Source of the DNA: Marinobacter santoriniensis NKSG1 | Lineage (GTDB): Bacteria > Pseudomonadota > Gammaproteobacteria > Pseudomonadales > Oleiphilaceae | Assembly (NCBI RefSeq): GCF_000347775.1 | Contig: NZ_APAT01000024.1 | Span: 1 to 64,000, forward strand | DNA: 64,000 nucleotides | Reading direction: 5' to 3' | In this document: piece by piece, positions 9,149 through 19,655 of the stretch | Numbering within the stretch: position 1 is the first letter of the stretch | How the letters are laid out: each line of letters begins with the position of its first letter | Translations under genes and position numbers: made by a program | The notes under the pieces: model-generated | What the model was told of the DNA's origin: nothing | What the model saw: the letters and a program-made list of their open reading frames with translations, nothing else | Database searches by the model: none

Positions 9149-10333
9149 ATGTCTGATGCCGTTATTGTTTCCACTGCCCGCACCGGTCTGGGCAAATCCT
9201 ATCGGGGTGCACTGAATAACTCCCACAGCGTGGATATAGCCGGTCATGTGATCCAGCACGCGGTTCAGCGTGCCGGTATTGATCCGGCGATTGTCGAGGA
9301 TGTCATTCTCGGTGCGACTTTCCACGAAGGCGCCCAGGGCAAGAACATGGCTCGCCTGGCGGCAATTCGTGCCGGGCTGCCGGTGACCACCGCCGGTCTG
9401 TCCATCAACCGTTTCTGCAGCTCCGGTCTGCAGTCCATCGCCATCGCGGCCCAGCGTGTGGTGTCCGAGAAGGTGCCGGCGATGGTTGCCGGTGGCGTGG
9501 AGTCCATCTCTCTGGTCCAGAACGACAAGCTGAACAGCTTCCATGCCACCAATGAGTGGCTGATGAAGCACAAGCCCGAGCTGTATCTGTCCATGATCGA
9601 GACTGCGGACATCGTGGCCCAGCGTTATAACGTGAGCCGGGAAGCCCAGGATGAGTACGCGCTGATTTCCCAGCAGCGGACCGCCGCGGCCCAGGAAGCC
9701 GGCAAGTTTGACGATGAGATCGTGCCCTACGACACCACCATGCTGGTGAAGGACAAGGAGACCGGCGAGGTCAGCCAGAAGGATGTCACGCTGACCCGTG
9801 ACGAGTGCAACCGTCCGAACACCACGCTGGAAGGTCTGCAGGGGCTGGATCCGGTTCGGGGTGAAGGCAACTTCGTGACGGCGGGTAACGCCAGTCAGCT
9901 GTCCGACGGCGCGTCGGTCTGTACGGTGATGAACAGCACCTACGCCGAGAAGAACAACATTGAGCCCATGGGTATCTTCCGCGGCTTTGCCGTTGCCGGT
10001 TGTGAGCCGGATGAGATGGGTATCGGCCCCGTGTTCGCCATTCCCCGTCTGCTTGAGCGCACCGGCCTGACCATGGACGACATCGATCTGTGGGAGCTGA
10101 ACGAAGCCTTTGCGTCCCAGGTGGTCTACTGCCGTGACCGGTTGGGCATCCCGATGGACAAGCTGAACGTTAACGGCGGCTCCATCGCTGTCGGACATCC
10201 CTACGGTGTAACCGGCTCCCGTCTGACCGGCCACGCCCTGATCGAGGGCAAGCGCCGCGGCGCCAAGTACGTGGTGGTGACCATGTGCATCGGCGGTGGC
10301 CAGGGCGCTGCCGGTCTGTTCGAAGTGGTATAA
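9149..10333 (+). CDS. Acetyl-CoA C-acyltransferase (thiolase)
   Basis: This 394-residue type II thiolase performs the last step of beta-oxidation. C90 in INRFCSSG is the nucleophile; [23 protein letters not shown] and CIGGGQG complete the active site. HPYG instead of HPLG is a common variant in FadA-like acyltransferases. The ATG at 9149 is chosen because GAGGA lies 8 bases upstream; the frame opens five codons earlier. It lies about 200 bp after the fadB-like gene, with the palindromic element between, and 15 bp before an acyl-CoA dehydrogenase, so the three probably act on the same acyl-CoA. Confidence 0.93.
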   Translation: MSDAVIVSTARTGLGKSYRGALNNSHSVDIAGHVIQHAVQRAGIDPAIVEDVILGATFHEGAQGKNMARLAAIRAGLPVTTAGLSINRFCSSGLQSIAIAAQRVVSEKVPAMVAGGVESISLVQNDKLNSFHATNEWLMKHKPELYLSMIETADIVAQRYNVSREAQDEYALISQQRTAAAQEAGKFDDEIVPYDTTMLVKDKETGEVSQKDVTLTRDECNRPNTTLEGLQGLDPVRGEGNFVTAGNASQLSDGASVCTVMNSTYAEKNNIEPMGIFRGFAVAGCEPDEMGIGPVFAIPRLLERTGLTMDDIDLWELNEAFASQVVYCRDRLGIPMDKLNVNGGSIAVGHPYGVTGSRLTGHALIEGKRRGAKYVVVTMCIGGGQGAAGLFEVV

Positions 10334-10348
10334 CGGAGGGGCGTCGCC

Positions 10349-12151
10349 ATGCAGCAGAAAATCGTCAATCCCGGTGATCTGGCCTTCCAGCTGTACGAAC
10401 TGCACGATGTGGAAAGTGTCCTGAGGTTTGATCGGTATGCGGATCACAGTCGCGAGACGCTGCAGGCGGCGCTTGACCTTGCGTTGAAGGTCGCGGCCGA
10501 GGAGTTTGCGCCTCACGCGCGGCTGGTGGACGAAGAAGAGCCCACCTTTGAGAACGGCCGGGTGGAAATGCGCCCGGAGGTTCGCAAGGCGCTGGATGTT
10601 CTCAAAGGCACCGGCCTGATGGCGGCCAGTCAGGACTACGAGCGTGGCGGTATGCAACTGCCAGCGGCTGTAGCCCAGATGTGTGTGGGCATGCTGAAAG
10701 GGGCCAATGTGGGGACCCAGGGCTATGCCGGCCTCACCATCGCGGCTGCCAACCTGATCCTGGCCCACGGCAGTGATGAACAGAAAAGCCGTTACGCCGA
10801 GCAGATGCTGGCGGGGCGGTTCTTCGGCACCATGTGCCTGACCGAACCCCACGCCGGGTCTTCCCTGGGCGATCTGCGGACTCGCGCGGAACCTCGGGCG
10901 GACGGAAGCTATCGCCTGTTCGGCAACAAGATCTACATCTCCGGTGGCGATCACGAACTCAGTGACAATATCGTCCATATGGTGCTTGCGCGCCTCCCGG
11001 ATGCGCCCGCGGGGGTCAAGGGGATCTCCCTGTTTCTGGTGCCCAAGATCCTGGTCAATGAAGACGGCAGCCTGGGTGAACGGAACGATGTCGCGCTGGC
11101 CGGCCTGATCCACAAGATGGGGTACCGGGGAACCACCTCCACCATGCTCAATTTTGGTGAGAAGGACGGTGCCGTCGGTTATCTGGTTGGCCAGCCGCAT
11201 CAGGGCCTGGCGGCCATGTTTCACATGATGAACGAGGCCCGCATCGGCGTGGGTCTGGGTTCGGTAATGTTGGGATATACCGGCTACCTGCATGCGCTGG
11301 ATTACGCCCGCGAACGTCGGCAGGGGCGGCCGGTGGGCGAGAAAGATCCGCAAAGTCCCCAGGTTCCGTTGATTCGCCACGCCGATATCCGCCGCATGCT
11401 GCTGGCCCAGAAGGCCTATGTAGAGGGTGGACTGGCGTTATGCCTGCAGGGCGCGATGCTGGTGGACGAGAAAAAATTTGCCGAGACCGGGGAACAGCGG
11501 GAGCTGGCGGCCGGTCTTCTCGACCTGCTTACGCCGGTCATCAAGTCCTGGCCATCGCGATACTGCCTGGAGGCCAACAGTCTGGCGATCCAGGTGCACG
11601 GTGGTTATGGCTATACCCGGGAGTACCCGGTCGAGCAGTTCTATCGGGATAACCGGCTGAATCCGATTCACGAGGGCACCCACGGTATCCAGGGGCTGGA
11701 CCTGCTCGGGCGCAAGGTATCGCTGGCAGGCGGTCGCTTCTACCAGGCCCTGATGGACCGTATCGAAACGTCGATTGGCGAGGCCCGTCAGCACCCGCGC
11801 CTGACCGATAATGCCGATCGGCTGGAGCGTGCCGTCCGCGCGATGGCCGAGGCAACCGACGCCATCAATGCCGAAAAATCCGGCGGAGACAAAGAGCAGG
11901 CGCTGGCCAATGCCACCTTGTACCTGGATGCTTTCGGTCAACTGGTGGTTGGCTGGCTCTGGTTGCGTCAGGGTATCCGGGCGCTCGCCGGGCTGGCGGG
12001 TGACGGTGAGCAGACAGCGGGGTTCTATGAAGGTAAGTTAAGGGCCTGTGACTATTTTGCCCGTTACGAATTACCTGGGGTCCTGCACACGGCCGAGTTG
12101 CTGAAAGCGGTCGATACAACCGCCCTGAATATGGCCGACGAGGAATTCTAG
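10349..12151 (+). CDS. Large acyl-CoA dehydrogenase with C-terminal extension
   Basis: This 600-residue flavoprotein is longer than standard acyl-CoA dehydrogenases (about 380) because of an extra C-terminal helical domain, as in the AidB/DmdC-like and long FadE-like subfamilies. MCLTEPHAGSSLGD near residue 155 is the FAD/substrate motif, and QVHGGYGYTREYPVEQFYRDNRLNPIHEGTHGIQ (split over about 410-450) holds the family signature with the likely catalytic glutamate in HEGTHGIQ. It begins 15 bp after the thiolase with GGAGG upstream. It would supply the first dehydrogenation for the operon. Methylmercaptopropionyl-CoA or medium/branched acyl-CoA substrates are possible; none can be chosen. Confidence 0.9.
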   Translation: MQQKIVNPGDLAFQLYELHDVESVLRFDRYADHSRETLQAALDLALKVAAEEFAPHARLVDEEEPTFENGRVEMRPEVRKALDVLKGTGLMAASQDYERGGMQLPAAVAQMCVGMLKGANVGTQGYAGLTIAAANLILAHGSDEQKSRYAEQMLAGRFFGTMCLTEPHAGSSLGDLRTRAEPRADGSYRLFGNKIYISGGDHELSDNIVHMVLARLPDAPAGVKGISLFLVPKILVNEDGSLGERNDVALAGLIHKMGYRGTTSTMLNFGEKDGAVGYLVGQPHQGLAAMFHMMNEARIGVGLGSVMLGYTGYLHALDYARERRQGRPVGEKDPQSPQVPLIRHADIRRMLLAQKAYVEGGLALCLQGAMLVDEKKFAETGEQRELAAGLLDLLTPVIKSWPSRYCLEANSLAIQVHGGYGYTREYPVEQFYRDNRLNPIHEGTHGIQGLDLLGRKVSLAGGRFYQALMDRIETSIGEARQHPRLTDNADRLERAVRAMAEATDAINAEKSGGDKEQALANATLYLDAFGQLVVGWLWLRQGIRALAGLAGDGEQTAGFYEGKLRACDYFARYELPGVLHTAELLKAVDTTALNMADEEF

Positions 12152-12196
12152 AAAGCCGAACACGACAACAACGTCAACAAAACAAGGGGAGTACAG

Positions 12197-13303
12197 ATGG
12201 ACAGACAAGCCAAAGCGGTGGTCTGCCGGGAATGGGGCAAGCCCGTCCAGGTCGAGACCATCACCGTCGAGGGCCCCAAACGGGGCGAAATCACCATCAA
12301 GATTGCGGCCTGTGGTGTCTGCCACAGCGATCTGTCCGCCACCACGGGCAAGATCCAGTATCCGCCTCCCCTGGTCCTGGGTCATGAAGCCGCCGGTGTT
12401 GTGATCGAAGTGGGCGAGGGCGTGACCGAATTCAAGGAAGGCGACCATGTGGTCAGCTCTTTCATCTCCATGTGTGGCAAGTGCAGCCAGTGCGTCCGCG
12501 GACGTCCGGTTCTTTGTGAAAACGCCAGAAAAGCCATGTTTACCCTGCCGGACGGAACCGTGCGCACCAAAGACGCCAACGGCGAGCCTCTGAACGTGTT
12601 CGGGGCCTGTGGTGTGATGGCCGAGTACGCCACCATGCACGTCGATAACTGCGTCAAGGTGGACCAGTCGGTACCCATGCAGAATGCCGCGCTGGTCGGC
12701 TGTGCCGTCATGACCGGTGTCGGGGCGGTGTTCAATACCGCAAAGCTGGAGCCGGGCTCCCGGGCCGCGGTCTTCGGTATTGGCGGTGTCGGCCTGAACG
12801 CGATCCAGGGTTGTGCCACCGCCGGTGCCGAGATGATTGTGGCGGTCGACAGTAACCCGAAAAAACTGGAAATGGCCCGGGAATTTGGCGCGACCCATAC
12901 CGTCGATATCAACGAGGTCGAGGACGCTGCCAAGGCGGTGAAGAAGCTCACGGGTGGTGTCGACTATGCCTTTGAATGCGTCGGAGCGGGACCGGTCGTC
13001 GAGCAGGCCTACAAGAGCCTGGGCCGCGGCGGCACCGCCGTCGTGGTGGGCGTGGCCGATCCGAAGGACAAGACGTCGCTCACCACCCTGACGCTGCCTG
13101 CCGACGAGAAGACCCTCAAGGGCAGCTGGCTGGGCTCGGCCCGCCCGCAGCACGATTTCCCGCGCATCCTTGGGCTTTACAAGGCCGGTAAACTGAAGCT
13201 GGACGAACTCATCACCCGCACCTATCCGATCGAGGACGCCGCCCAGGCATTCGATGATATGGTGGCGGGCAAGAACGCCCGGGGCGTGATCGTGTTCGAA
13301 TGA
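12197..13303 (+). CDS. Zinc-dependent alcohol dehydrogenase
   Basis: This 368-residue medium-chain dehydrogenase oxidises an alcohol with NAD(P). The catalytic zinc ligands lie in CGVCHSDL (near residue 37) and GHEAAGVV (near residue 62). The structural zinc cysteines are present in CGKCSQCVRGRPVLC at about 93-107, and the nucleotide motif GIGGVGLNAIQG near 195 is intact. The layout resembles class III-like or long-chain alcohol dehydrogenases. It follows the acyl-CoA dehydrogenase by 45 bp and precedes an aldehyde dehydrogenase by 37 bp, so alcohol-to-aldehyde-to-acid conversion feeding beta-oxidation is a reasonable inference. GGGGAG precedes the start. Confidence 0.92.
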   Translation: MDRQAKAVVCREWGKPVQVETITVEGPKRGEITIKIAACGVCHSDLSATTGKIQYPPPLVLGHEAAGVVIEVGEGVTEFKEGDHVVSSFISMCGKCSQCVRGRPVLCENARKAMFTLPDGTVRTKDANGEPLNVFGACGVMAEYATMHVDNCVKVDQSVPMQNAALVGCAVMTGVGAVFNTAKLEPGSRAAVFGIGGVGLNAIQGCATAGAEMIVAVDSNPKKLEMAREFGATHTVDINEVEDAAKAVKKLTGGVDYAFECVGAGPVVEQAYKSLGRGGTAVVVGVADPKDKTSLTTLTLPADEKTLKGSWLGSARPQHDFPRILGLYKAGKLKLDELITRTYPIEDAAQAFDDMVAGKNARGVIVFE

Positions 13304-13340
13304 ACACCCTGGCGGACAGAGACTGATCAAGGGGAACCTT

Positions 13341-14759
13341 ATGAATGATCTGAGCAAGAATTACATCAATGGCGAATGGGTCGCGTGGTCTGGTGAGACC
13401 ATCGACGTCCACGAATCCGGCACGGGCGAGGTGATTGCACGGGTACCGGCCTCCGGTCGCGAGGAAATGGAACAGGCCGTGGCCGCGGCTGATGCCGCAT
13501 TTGAGTCCTGGTCCGAAAGCACGCTGGAACAGCGGATCAAGGTATTGGAGCAGCTCCACGCCGGACTGAAGGAGCGGGCGCCGGAGATTGCCGAGACCGT
13601 GTGCCGGGAAGTGGGCATGCCGATCAAGCTGGCCACAGCCATTCAGGCGGGTATGCCGGCCACCGTTACCAAGACCTACCTGAAAATGCTCCCGGACTTT
13701 CCGTTTACCGAGCAGTCCGGTAACTCCGAAGTGCAGTACGCCCCGGTCGGTGTGGTCGGCTGCATCACACCGTGGAACTATCCGCTGCACCAGGTGATCC
13801 TGAAGATTGTTCCGGCCATCGCCGCCGGCTGCACGGTGGTCCTCAAGCCGTCGGAAATCGCGCCCCAGAGTGCCTACATCCTGGCGGACATTCTGGATGG
13901 CACCGACCTCCCCAAAGGTGTGTTCAACCTGGTCTGCGGCCTCGGCCATACCGTGGGCGACACGCTGATCAAGCATCCTGACGTGCGCATGGTGTCGTTC
14001 ACCGGTTCCACCCGGACCGGTCATCTTATTGCCCATGCGGCGGCGGACGACTTCAAGCGAATTGCCCTGGAAATGGGGGGCAAATCCGCCTCGGTTGTGC
14101 TTCCGGATGCGGATCTGGCGGCGGCGGTCAAAGGGACGGTCAACAACTGTCTGCTCAACTCGGGCCAGACCTGTACCGCACTGACCCGCCTGCTGGTGCC
14201 GGCTGACAAGCACGACGAAGCCTGCGAACTGGCCGCTGCGGCCGTAGCCAAGATGACGCCCGGCAATCCGCTGGACGAAACCACACGCCTGGGCCCCCTG
14301 GCGTCGGGCCAGCAGCGCGACCGGGTCATCGACTACATCAAACTGGGCATCGAGGAAGGCGCCACCCTGGTAGCCGGTGGTCCCGAAGCGCCCGAGGGCT
14401 GTAATCCGGGCGGCTTCTTTGTCCGGCCAACGGTGTTTGGCAACGTCAAGCCGGATAGCCGGATTGCCCAGGAGGAAATCTTTGGCCCGGTGCTGAGCAT
14501 TATTTCCTACACCGATGAGGCAGAGGCGATCCGCATCGCCAATGGCACGCCTTATGGCCTGTCCGGCGCCGTCTGGTCGGGCGATGCGGACCGCGCCAAG
14601 CGTGTGGCCGGCAAGCTCCGGACCGGACAGGTGTTCGTCAACGGCGGAGCCTTCAACCCGGTTGCGCCGTTCGGCGGTTTCGGCCATTCCGGCATCGGTC
14701 GTGAATTCGGCAAGTGGGGGCTGGAAGAGTTCCTGGAAGTCCGTTCACTTCAGCTTTAG
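13341..14759 (+). CDS. Aldehyde dehydrogenase family protein
   Basis: This 472-residue NAD(P)-dependent dehydrogenase converts an aldehyde to an acid. The substrate-binding asparagine is in TPWNYPLHQ near 143, the glutamate in LEMGGKSA near 243 and the catalytic cysteine in NSGQTCTA near 278; EEIFGPVLSI near 375 is the usual C-terminal signature. An AAGGGGA ribosome-binding site precedes the ATG. It is the last plus-strand gene of the catabolic run before a palindromic repeat. Its partner is most likely the zinc alcohol dehydrogenase just upstream; the true substrate is unknown. Confidence 0.93.
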   Translation: MNDLSKNYINGEWVAWSGETIDVHESGTGEVIARVPASGREEMEQAVAAADAAFESWSESTLEQRIKVLEQLHAGLKERAPEIAETVCREVGMPIKLATAIQAGMPATVTKTYLKMLPDFPFTEQSGNSEVQYAPVGVVGCITPWNYPLHQVILKIVPAIAAGCTVVLKPSEIAPQSAYILADILDGTDLPKGVFNLVCGLGHTVGDTLIKHPDVRMVSFTGSTRTGHLIAHAAADDFKRIALEMGGKSASVVLPDADLAAAVKGTVNNCLLNSGQTCTALTRLLVPADKHDEACELAAAAVAKMTPGNPLDETTRLGPLASGQQRDRVIDYIKLGIEEGATLVAGGPEAPEGCNPGGFFVRPTVFGNVKPDSRIAQEEIFGPVLSIISYTDEAEAIRIANGTPYGLSGAVWSGDADRAKRVAGKLRTGQVFVNGGAFNPVAPFGGFGHSGIGREFGKWGLEEFLEVRSLQL

Positions 14760-14769
14760 AGCTTAAAGT

Positions 14770-14798
14770 GGGGTCAGATGAAAATTTCATCTGACCCC
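14770..14798. repeat. 29-bp near-perfect palindrome GGGGTCAGATGAAA / TTTCATCTGACCCC
   Basis: Two perfect 14-base arms flank a single central A, 10 bp after the aldehyde dehydrogenase stop and 17 bp before the stop of the opposing TetR gene. The TGGGGTCAGA...TCTGACCCC form is one I recall from many proteobacterial genomes, often near REP-associated tyrosine transposases. Here it probably serves, at least, as a transcriptional end for the two converging genes, although there is no long T run. Confidence 0.7.
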
Positions 14799-14815
14799 GA
14801 CCTCGGAGGTTGAGG

Positions 14816-15397
14816 TCAGACCTTGCCGCCGAGCAGGATTCGCACGGCGGTACAGGCGTCCTCCAGCTCTTCTTCCCGGGGTTCCCGGCCGCCGAGAATA
14901 TCACTGTACAGGCAGGATTCGGCGAGTCGGACCATGAAGTAGGACAGGCTCTCGATGTTCATGGGCGGGGTGATATAGCCCCGCGCCACCTGGTCCCGGA
15001 GAATCCGGGTGTTGGCCTCGACCGTGCGGGCCCGCAATGTCGACTGGGACGAGGTCAGGATCTTCAGGGCGTATTCTGGATCCTGATGAATGAAGCGTCG
15101 GAGCGGCTCGAAATGCAGCACGGTGGAGTTGATGTGCCGGTAGACGCCAACCACGAAGTCGATGCCGTGACCCGGTGTGATGGCGAGGGCTTCCTGGCGC
15201 AGCGGCTCGTAGAGGGACCAGAGCACCTCGCCGATCAGCAAATCCTTGTTGCCGACCCAGCGGAAGAGCGTGGCCCGCCCGATGTTCAACTCATCGGAAA
15301 GGGAGGCCAGGTGAATGCGTTCTCCCTTTAACCACATCCGTCGGGCACGTTTGAAGGCGTCTGCCGGTGTTGGCTTTGTTGTTGCTCTGGCTGTCAC
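14816..15397 (-). CDS. TetR-family regulator, QsdR-like
   Basis: This 193-residue regulator has an N-terminal helix-turn-helix at about residues 10-55 (LASLSDELNIGRATLFRWVGNKDLL) and a helical ligand domain. The W in RWVG and the overall helix-turn-helix remind me of QsdR, a regulator of lactone breakdown in Rhodococcus; I hold this resemblance loosely. It is transcribed away from the nitronate-monooxygenase-like gene, sharing a 55-bp promoter region, and converges on the aldehyde dehydrogenase. It is the obvious local candidate to control the catabolic block. Confidence 0.88.
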   Translation of the reverse strand: MTARATTKPTPADAFKRARRMWLKGERIHLASLSDELNIGRATLFRWVGNKDLLIGEVLWSLYEPLRQEALAITPGHGIDFVVGVYRHINSTVLHFEPLRRFIHQDPEYALKILTSSQSTLRARTVEANTRILRDQVARGYITPPMNIESLSYFMVRLAESCLYSDILGGREPREEELEDACTAVRILLGGKV

Positions 15398-16433
<1,036 letters not shown>

Positions 16434-16436
16434 GCC

Positions 16437-17333
16437 ATGAGCGGATTGTCGTTGCTGGCCGACGGTGGCTGTTTTTTCGAGGGCCCCCGCTGGCGTGATG
16501 GTCGCTGGTGGGTCTCCGATTTCTACCGTCACGGCGTCTTCACGGTGACGCCTGACGGCGAGATGGAAAAGGTCCTGGACATGCCCCAGCAGTCGTCCGG
16601 TCTAGGCTGGCTGCCGGACGGATCCTTGCTGGTGGTCTCCATGCTCGATCACAAGGTCCTGCGCCGGCGGCCCGATGGCGGTACAGAAATCTATGCCGAC
16701 CTGAATGACCATGCCACCGGCCACGTCAACGATATGGTGGTTGCCGAGGACGGCACCGCCTGGGTCGGTAACTTCGGCTTCGACCTGATGGGTGGCGCGG
16801 ATCTGGAACCGGCGACGCTGGTCCGGATCGACACCGATGGCACCGTCACCGCTGTTGCCGAGGACTTGTGGTTTCCGAACGGCATGGTCATTACCCCGGA
16901 TAACCGCATGCTGGTCGTCGGCGAGACGTTCGGCAACTGCATGACGGCATTTACCATCGGCACGGACGGCGAGCTTTCCAATCGCCGTCCCTGGGCCGCC
17001 TTTGGTGAGCGTCCGGAGCGGGGACCCCGAAGGGATATGCTGAAGCAACTGGCGGTCGGGCCGGACGGCTGCTGTCTGGATGCCGAGGGCCAGATCTGGA
17101 TTGCCGATGCGTTCAACCAGCGCTGCATCCGGGTGGCTGAAGGTGGCGAGATCACCGATGAGATTCGTGCCCCGGAAGGTCAGGGTGTGTTTGCCTGCAT
17201 GCTCGGCGGTGAAGACGGCCGGACGCTGCTGCTGTGCTGCGCACCTGATTCTGCGGCGGGTCGTCGCAAGCAGGCCCGGGAGGCCGTCCTGATGACCGCC
17301 CGGGTAGCTGTGCCCCACGCTGGCCGGCCCTGA
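16437..17333 (+). CDS. SMP-30/gluconolactonase-like hydrolase
   Basis: This 298-residue six-bladed beta-propeller protein belongs to the SMP-30/gluconolaconase/LRE-like family, whose members hydrolyse lactones in a metal-dependent way. FFEGPRWRDGRWWVSDFY at the N-terminus contains the metal-ligand glutamate. HVNDMVVAEDGTAWVGNFG near 100 provides asparagine and aspartate ligands, and WFPNGMVITPDN and IWIADAFNQRCIRV provide the others. No signal peptide is seen, so it is probably cytosolic. The GGGAGG ribosome-binding site lies inside the end of the upstream gene. With the QsdR-like regulator it suggests lactone use, which is inference. Confidence 0.85.
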   Translation: MSGLSLLADGGCFFEGPRWRDGRWWVSDFYRHGVFTVTPDGEMEKVLDMPQQSSGLGWLPDGSLLVVSMLDHKVLRRRPDGGTEIYADLNDHATGHVNDMVVAEDGTAWVGNFGFDLMGGADLEPATLVRIDTDGTVTAVAEDLWFPNGMVITPDNRMLVVGETFGNCMTAFTIGTDGELSNRRPWAAFGERPERGPRRDMLKQLAVGPDGCCLDAEGQIWIADAFNQRCIRVAEGGEITDEIRAPEGQGVFACMLGGEDGRTLLLCCAPDSAAGRRKQAREAVLMTARVAVPHAGRP

Positions 17334-17373
17334 GTCGTATCCCCGGCATTGCGTATCTCTCCGGACGTGATCG

Positions 17374-17415
17374 TTTCGTGATATTTCTGGGCTAGACTCA
17401 GGAAAAGTCACGAAA
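17374..17415. promoter_or_regulatory. Inverted repeat TTTCGTGA-N26-TCACGAAA before the response regulator
   Basis: TTTCGTGA (17374-17381) and its exact complement TCACGAAA (17408-17415) flank a possible -10 element TAGACT at 17393-17398. The related TTCGTGATA reappears at 19656-19664, upstream of the Msr fusion gene. A shared binding site for the adjacent OmpR-type regulator is a reasonable inference. Confidence 0.45.
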
Positions 17416-17439
17416 AAGGAACGGGAGTCCGGGGAGACC

Positions 17440-18141
17440 ATGACACGAACCGTACTGATCATCGAGGACAACCCCGGTATCGGCGAACTGGTGCGCATGC
17501 AGGTGGCTGATCTGGGCATGGAACCGGTCCTGGTGGATAACGGCGAGCAGGGCCTGGTCCGTTTTCGCCAGGGCGGTATCGATCTGGTCATCCTCGACCT
17601 GATGTTGCCTGGCATGGACGGACTGGCGGTCTGCCGTGACATCCGCGCTGGCCAGGGGTATGTGCCTGTGTTGATGCTCACCGCGAAGAGCACCGAGCTG
17701 GACCGTGTGCTGGGACTGGAAATGGGGGCCGATGACTACCTGACCAAACCGTTCAGCGTGGCGGAGCTGTCGGCCCGGATCAAGGCGCTGTTCCGCCGTG
17801 TGGATGCGCTCGCGGCCAGGGCCGAGGCGACGCCCGAGCCGGAGGAGATCGTCGTCGACGGGCTGCGCGTTGACCCGGTCCGGCGCCGGGTCACTGTCCG
17901 GGACCAGGAGGTGGAACTGACTGCCCGGGAGTTTGACCTGCTCTGGTATTTTGCCCGTCACCCGGGCCGTGTCTTCAGCCGGGCCCAACTGCTGGATGCG
18001 GTCTGGGGCTACAACCACGACGGCTACGAACACACCGTGAATACCCACATCAACCGGCTCCGTAACAAGATCGAGGCCGACCCGGCCGATCCACACTACG
18101 TCCAGACGGTCTGGGGCGTCGGCTACCGGTTCATGGACTGA
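17440..18141 (+). CDS. OmpR-family response regulator
   Basis: This 233-residue DNA-binding response regulator has a receiver domain (about 1-120) with phosphorylation site D53 in VILDLMLPG, the acidic pair ED at 9-10 and the LTKPF lysine. A winged-helix output domain (about 130-230) follows, ending in VQTVWGVGYRF. It starts with GGGGAGACC upstream and is followed, 3 bp later, by its sensor kinase. Repeats of TTTCGTGA in front of it suggest autoregulation. Confidence 0.95.
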   Translation: MTRTVLIIEDNPGIGELVRMQVADLGMEPVLVDNGEQGLVRFRQGGIDLVILDLMLPGMDGLAVCRDIRAGQGYVPVLMLTAKSTELDRVLGLEMGADDYLTKPFSVAELSARIKALFRRVDALAARAEATPEPEEIVVDGLRVDPVRRRVTVRDQEVELTAREFDLLWYFARHPGRVFSRAQLLDAVWGYNHDGYEHTVNTHINRLRNKIEADPADPHYVQTVWGVGYRFMD

Positions 18142-18144
18142 GCC

Positions 18145-19635
18145 ATGGTAAGACCCATGTTGCGAACACTCTATGGCCGACTGGCCCTGGCGCTCTTCCT
18201 GCTGCTGGTCACCGTGGGAGGGCTGTTCACGGTGCTAAGCCTGTATTCGGTGCGCGAGTACACCGCGGCGGTGAACCAGGAACTCAACCGGGACCTGGCC
18301 CGAAATCTTGTCTCGGACCGTAACCTGGTGACCGATGGTCAGCTCAACCGGGACGCGCTGAAAAAGCTCTTTGAGCTTTACATGACCATCAATCCGAGCA
18401 TCGAGATCTACCTGCTCGACTCGGACGGTCGCATCCTCTCCTACTCGGCGGATCCCGACAAGATCAAGCGCAAACGGGTTTCACTGGCGCCGATCCGGGA
18501 GCTGCTCAGCGATCCACAGGCTTTCCCGCTTCTCGGCGATGACCCCCGCAGCCACGATCGTCGAAAGGTGTTTTCCGTCACCCCGGTGCCGTCCGAAGCC
18601 CATCCCACCGGGTATCTGTATGTGGTCCTGCGGGGCGAGGAATACGACCTGGCCGAGAGTATGGTCCACAGTCACCAGTTGTTGCAGATGGGTGCGGGTG
18701 CGCTGGCCGTAAGCCTGTTCGTGGGCTTGCTGGCCGGCCTGTTGTTTTTCCGGCTGCTGACCCGGCGGCTGGCCCGGCTCACGGAGCGTGTGGAGGCCTT
18801 CGAGGCAGATGCCGGAAGCGCCGTTACCGATCCGGCCGATGAGCGCCCCGTGACCGGCGACGACATCGATTACCTGTCCGCCCGGTTCGATCAGATGTCC
18901 CGCCGAATTGTTGCCCAGCTTGAATTGCTCAAGGACAAGGACCACCAGCGTCGCCAGTTGGTGGCTCAGGTTTCCCACGATTTGCGCACGCCGCTCGCCT
19001 CCGTCCAGGGTTACCTGGAAGCCCTGAAGCTGAAACAGGACAGTCTGGAACCGGCAGAGCAGCGCCGCTTCCTCGAGGTAGCCCTGTCGGAGAGTCGCCG
19101 ACTGGCCCGGCTGGTGGATGAACTGTTTGAACTGGCGGCATTGGAAGCCCGGGAGAAACAGGCCGTGCGGGAACCGTTTGCGGTGGCGGAACTGGTGCAC
19201 GATGTGGTCCAGAAACACCAGCCCGAGGCAGAACAGGCAGGGGTACCCCTGCAGCTGGATGCCGTGGAACCGGCCAGGGCGATGGCGGACATCGCCTTGT
19301 GCGAGCGGATACTGGACAACCTGATTGGTAATGCGATCAATCATTCGCCTGAGGGGCAGCCGGTGACATTGTCGGTGCGCCGTGATGAAGGCGGTGTGGT
19401 TGTTTCGGTGGCGGATGCGGGCTCCGGCATTGCGCCTGATCAGGTCGAGCATGTGTTCGAACCGTTCTACCAGGGAAGCGCCCGCCCTGGCCATGCCGGT
19501 CTGGGGCTGGCCATCGCCCACAGGCTTGCTGCTCTGCAGGACGGTCGCATTTCGGTCTGTAATCGGCCCGCCGGGGGCGCTGAGTTCCGGGTCTGGTTGC
19601 CATTGGCCGATCAGACGGCAATCAGCACCGGCTGA
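18145..19635 (+). CDS. Membrane sensor histidine kinase
   Basis: This 496-residue kinase has two membrane segments (about 10-35 and 180-200) around a periplasmic sensor loop of about 145 residues, then a HAMP linker (RRLARLTERVEAF), the H-box SHDLRTPL with phosphorylated H278, and an ATPase domain with DNLIGNAINHSP, ADAGSGI and GLGLAIAHRLA. The periplasmic loop contains LDSDGRILSYSADPDK, a PAS/Cache-like pattern. The start codon at 18145 sits three bases after the regulator's stop; a second ATG five codons on is possible. Partner of the preceding response regulator; the stimulus may be oxidative, given the Msr neighbour. Confidence 0.93.
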   Translation: MVRPMLRTLYGRLALALFLLLVTVGGLFTVLSLYSVREYTAAVNQELNRDLARNLVSDRNLVTDGQLNRDALKKLFELYMTINPSIEIYLLDSDGRILSYSADPDKIKRKRVSLAPIRELLSDPQAFPLLGDDPRSHDRRKVFSVTPVPSEAHPTGYLYVVLRGEEYDLAESMVHSHQLLQMGAGALAVSLFVGLLAGLLFFRLLTRRLARLTERVEAFEADAGSAVTDPADERPVTGDDIDYLSARFDQMSRRIVAQLELLKDKDHQRRQLVAQVSHDLRTPLASVQGYLEALKLKQDSLEPAEQRRFLEVALSESRRLARLVDELFELAALEAREKQAVREPFAVAELVHDVVQKHQPEAEQAGVPLQLDAVEPARAMADIALCERILDNLIGNAINHSPEGQPVTLSVRRDEGGVVVSVADAGSGIAPDQVEHVFEPFYQGSARPGHAGLGLAIAHRLAALQDGRISVCNRPAGGAEFRVWLPLADQTAISTG

Positions 19636-19655
19636 TCAGTCCGTTCCGTTATGGA

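Noticed and set aside
8963..11380. Long minus-strand open frame of 805 residues opposite the thiolase and acyl-CoA dehydrogenase
   Set aside because: The plus strand carries two well-supported enzymes with full motifs; the minus frame is His/Gln/Gly-rich with no domain, a shadow of GC-rich coding sequence.
12071..14687. Minus-strand frames of 428 and 491 residues opposite the alcohol and aldehyde dehydrogenase genes
   Set aside because: Both are antisense shadows without ribosome-binding sites or recognisable domains.
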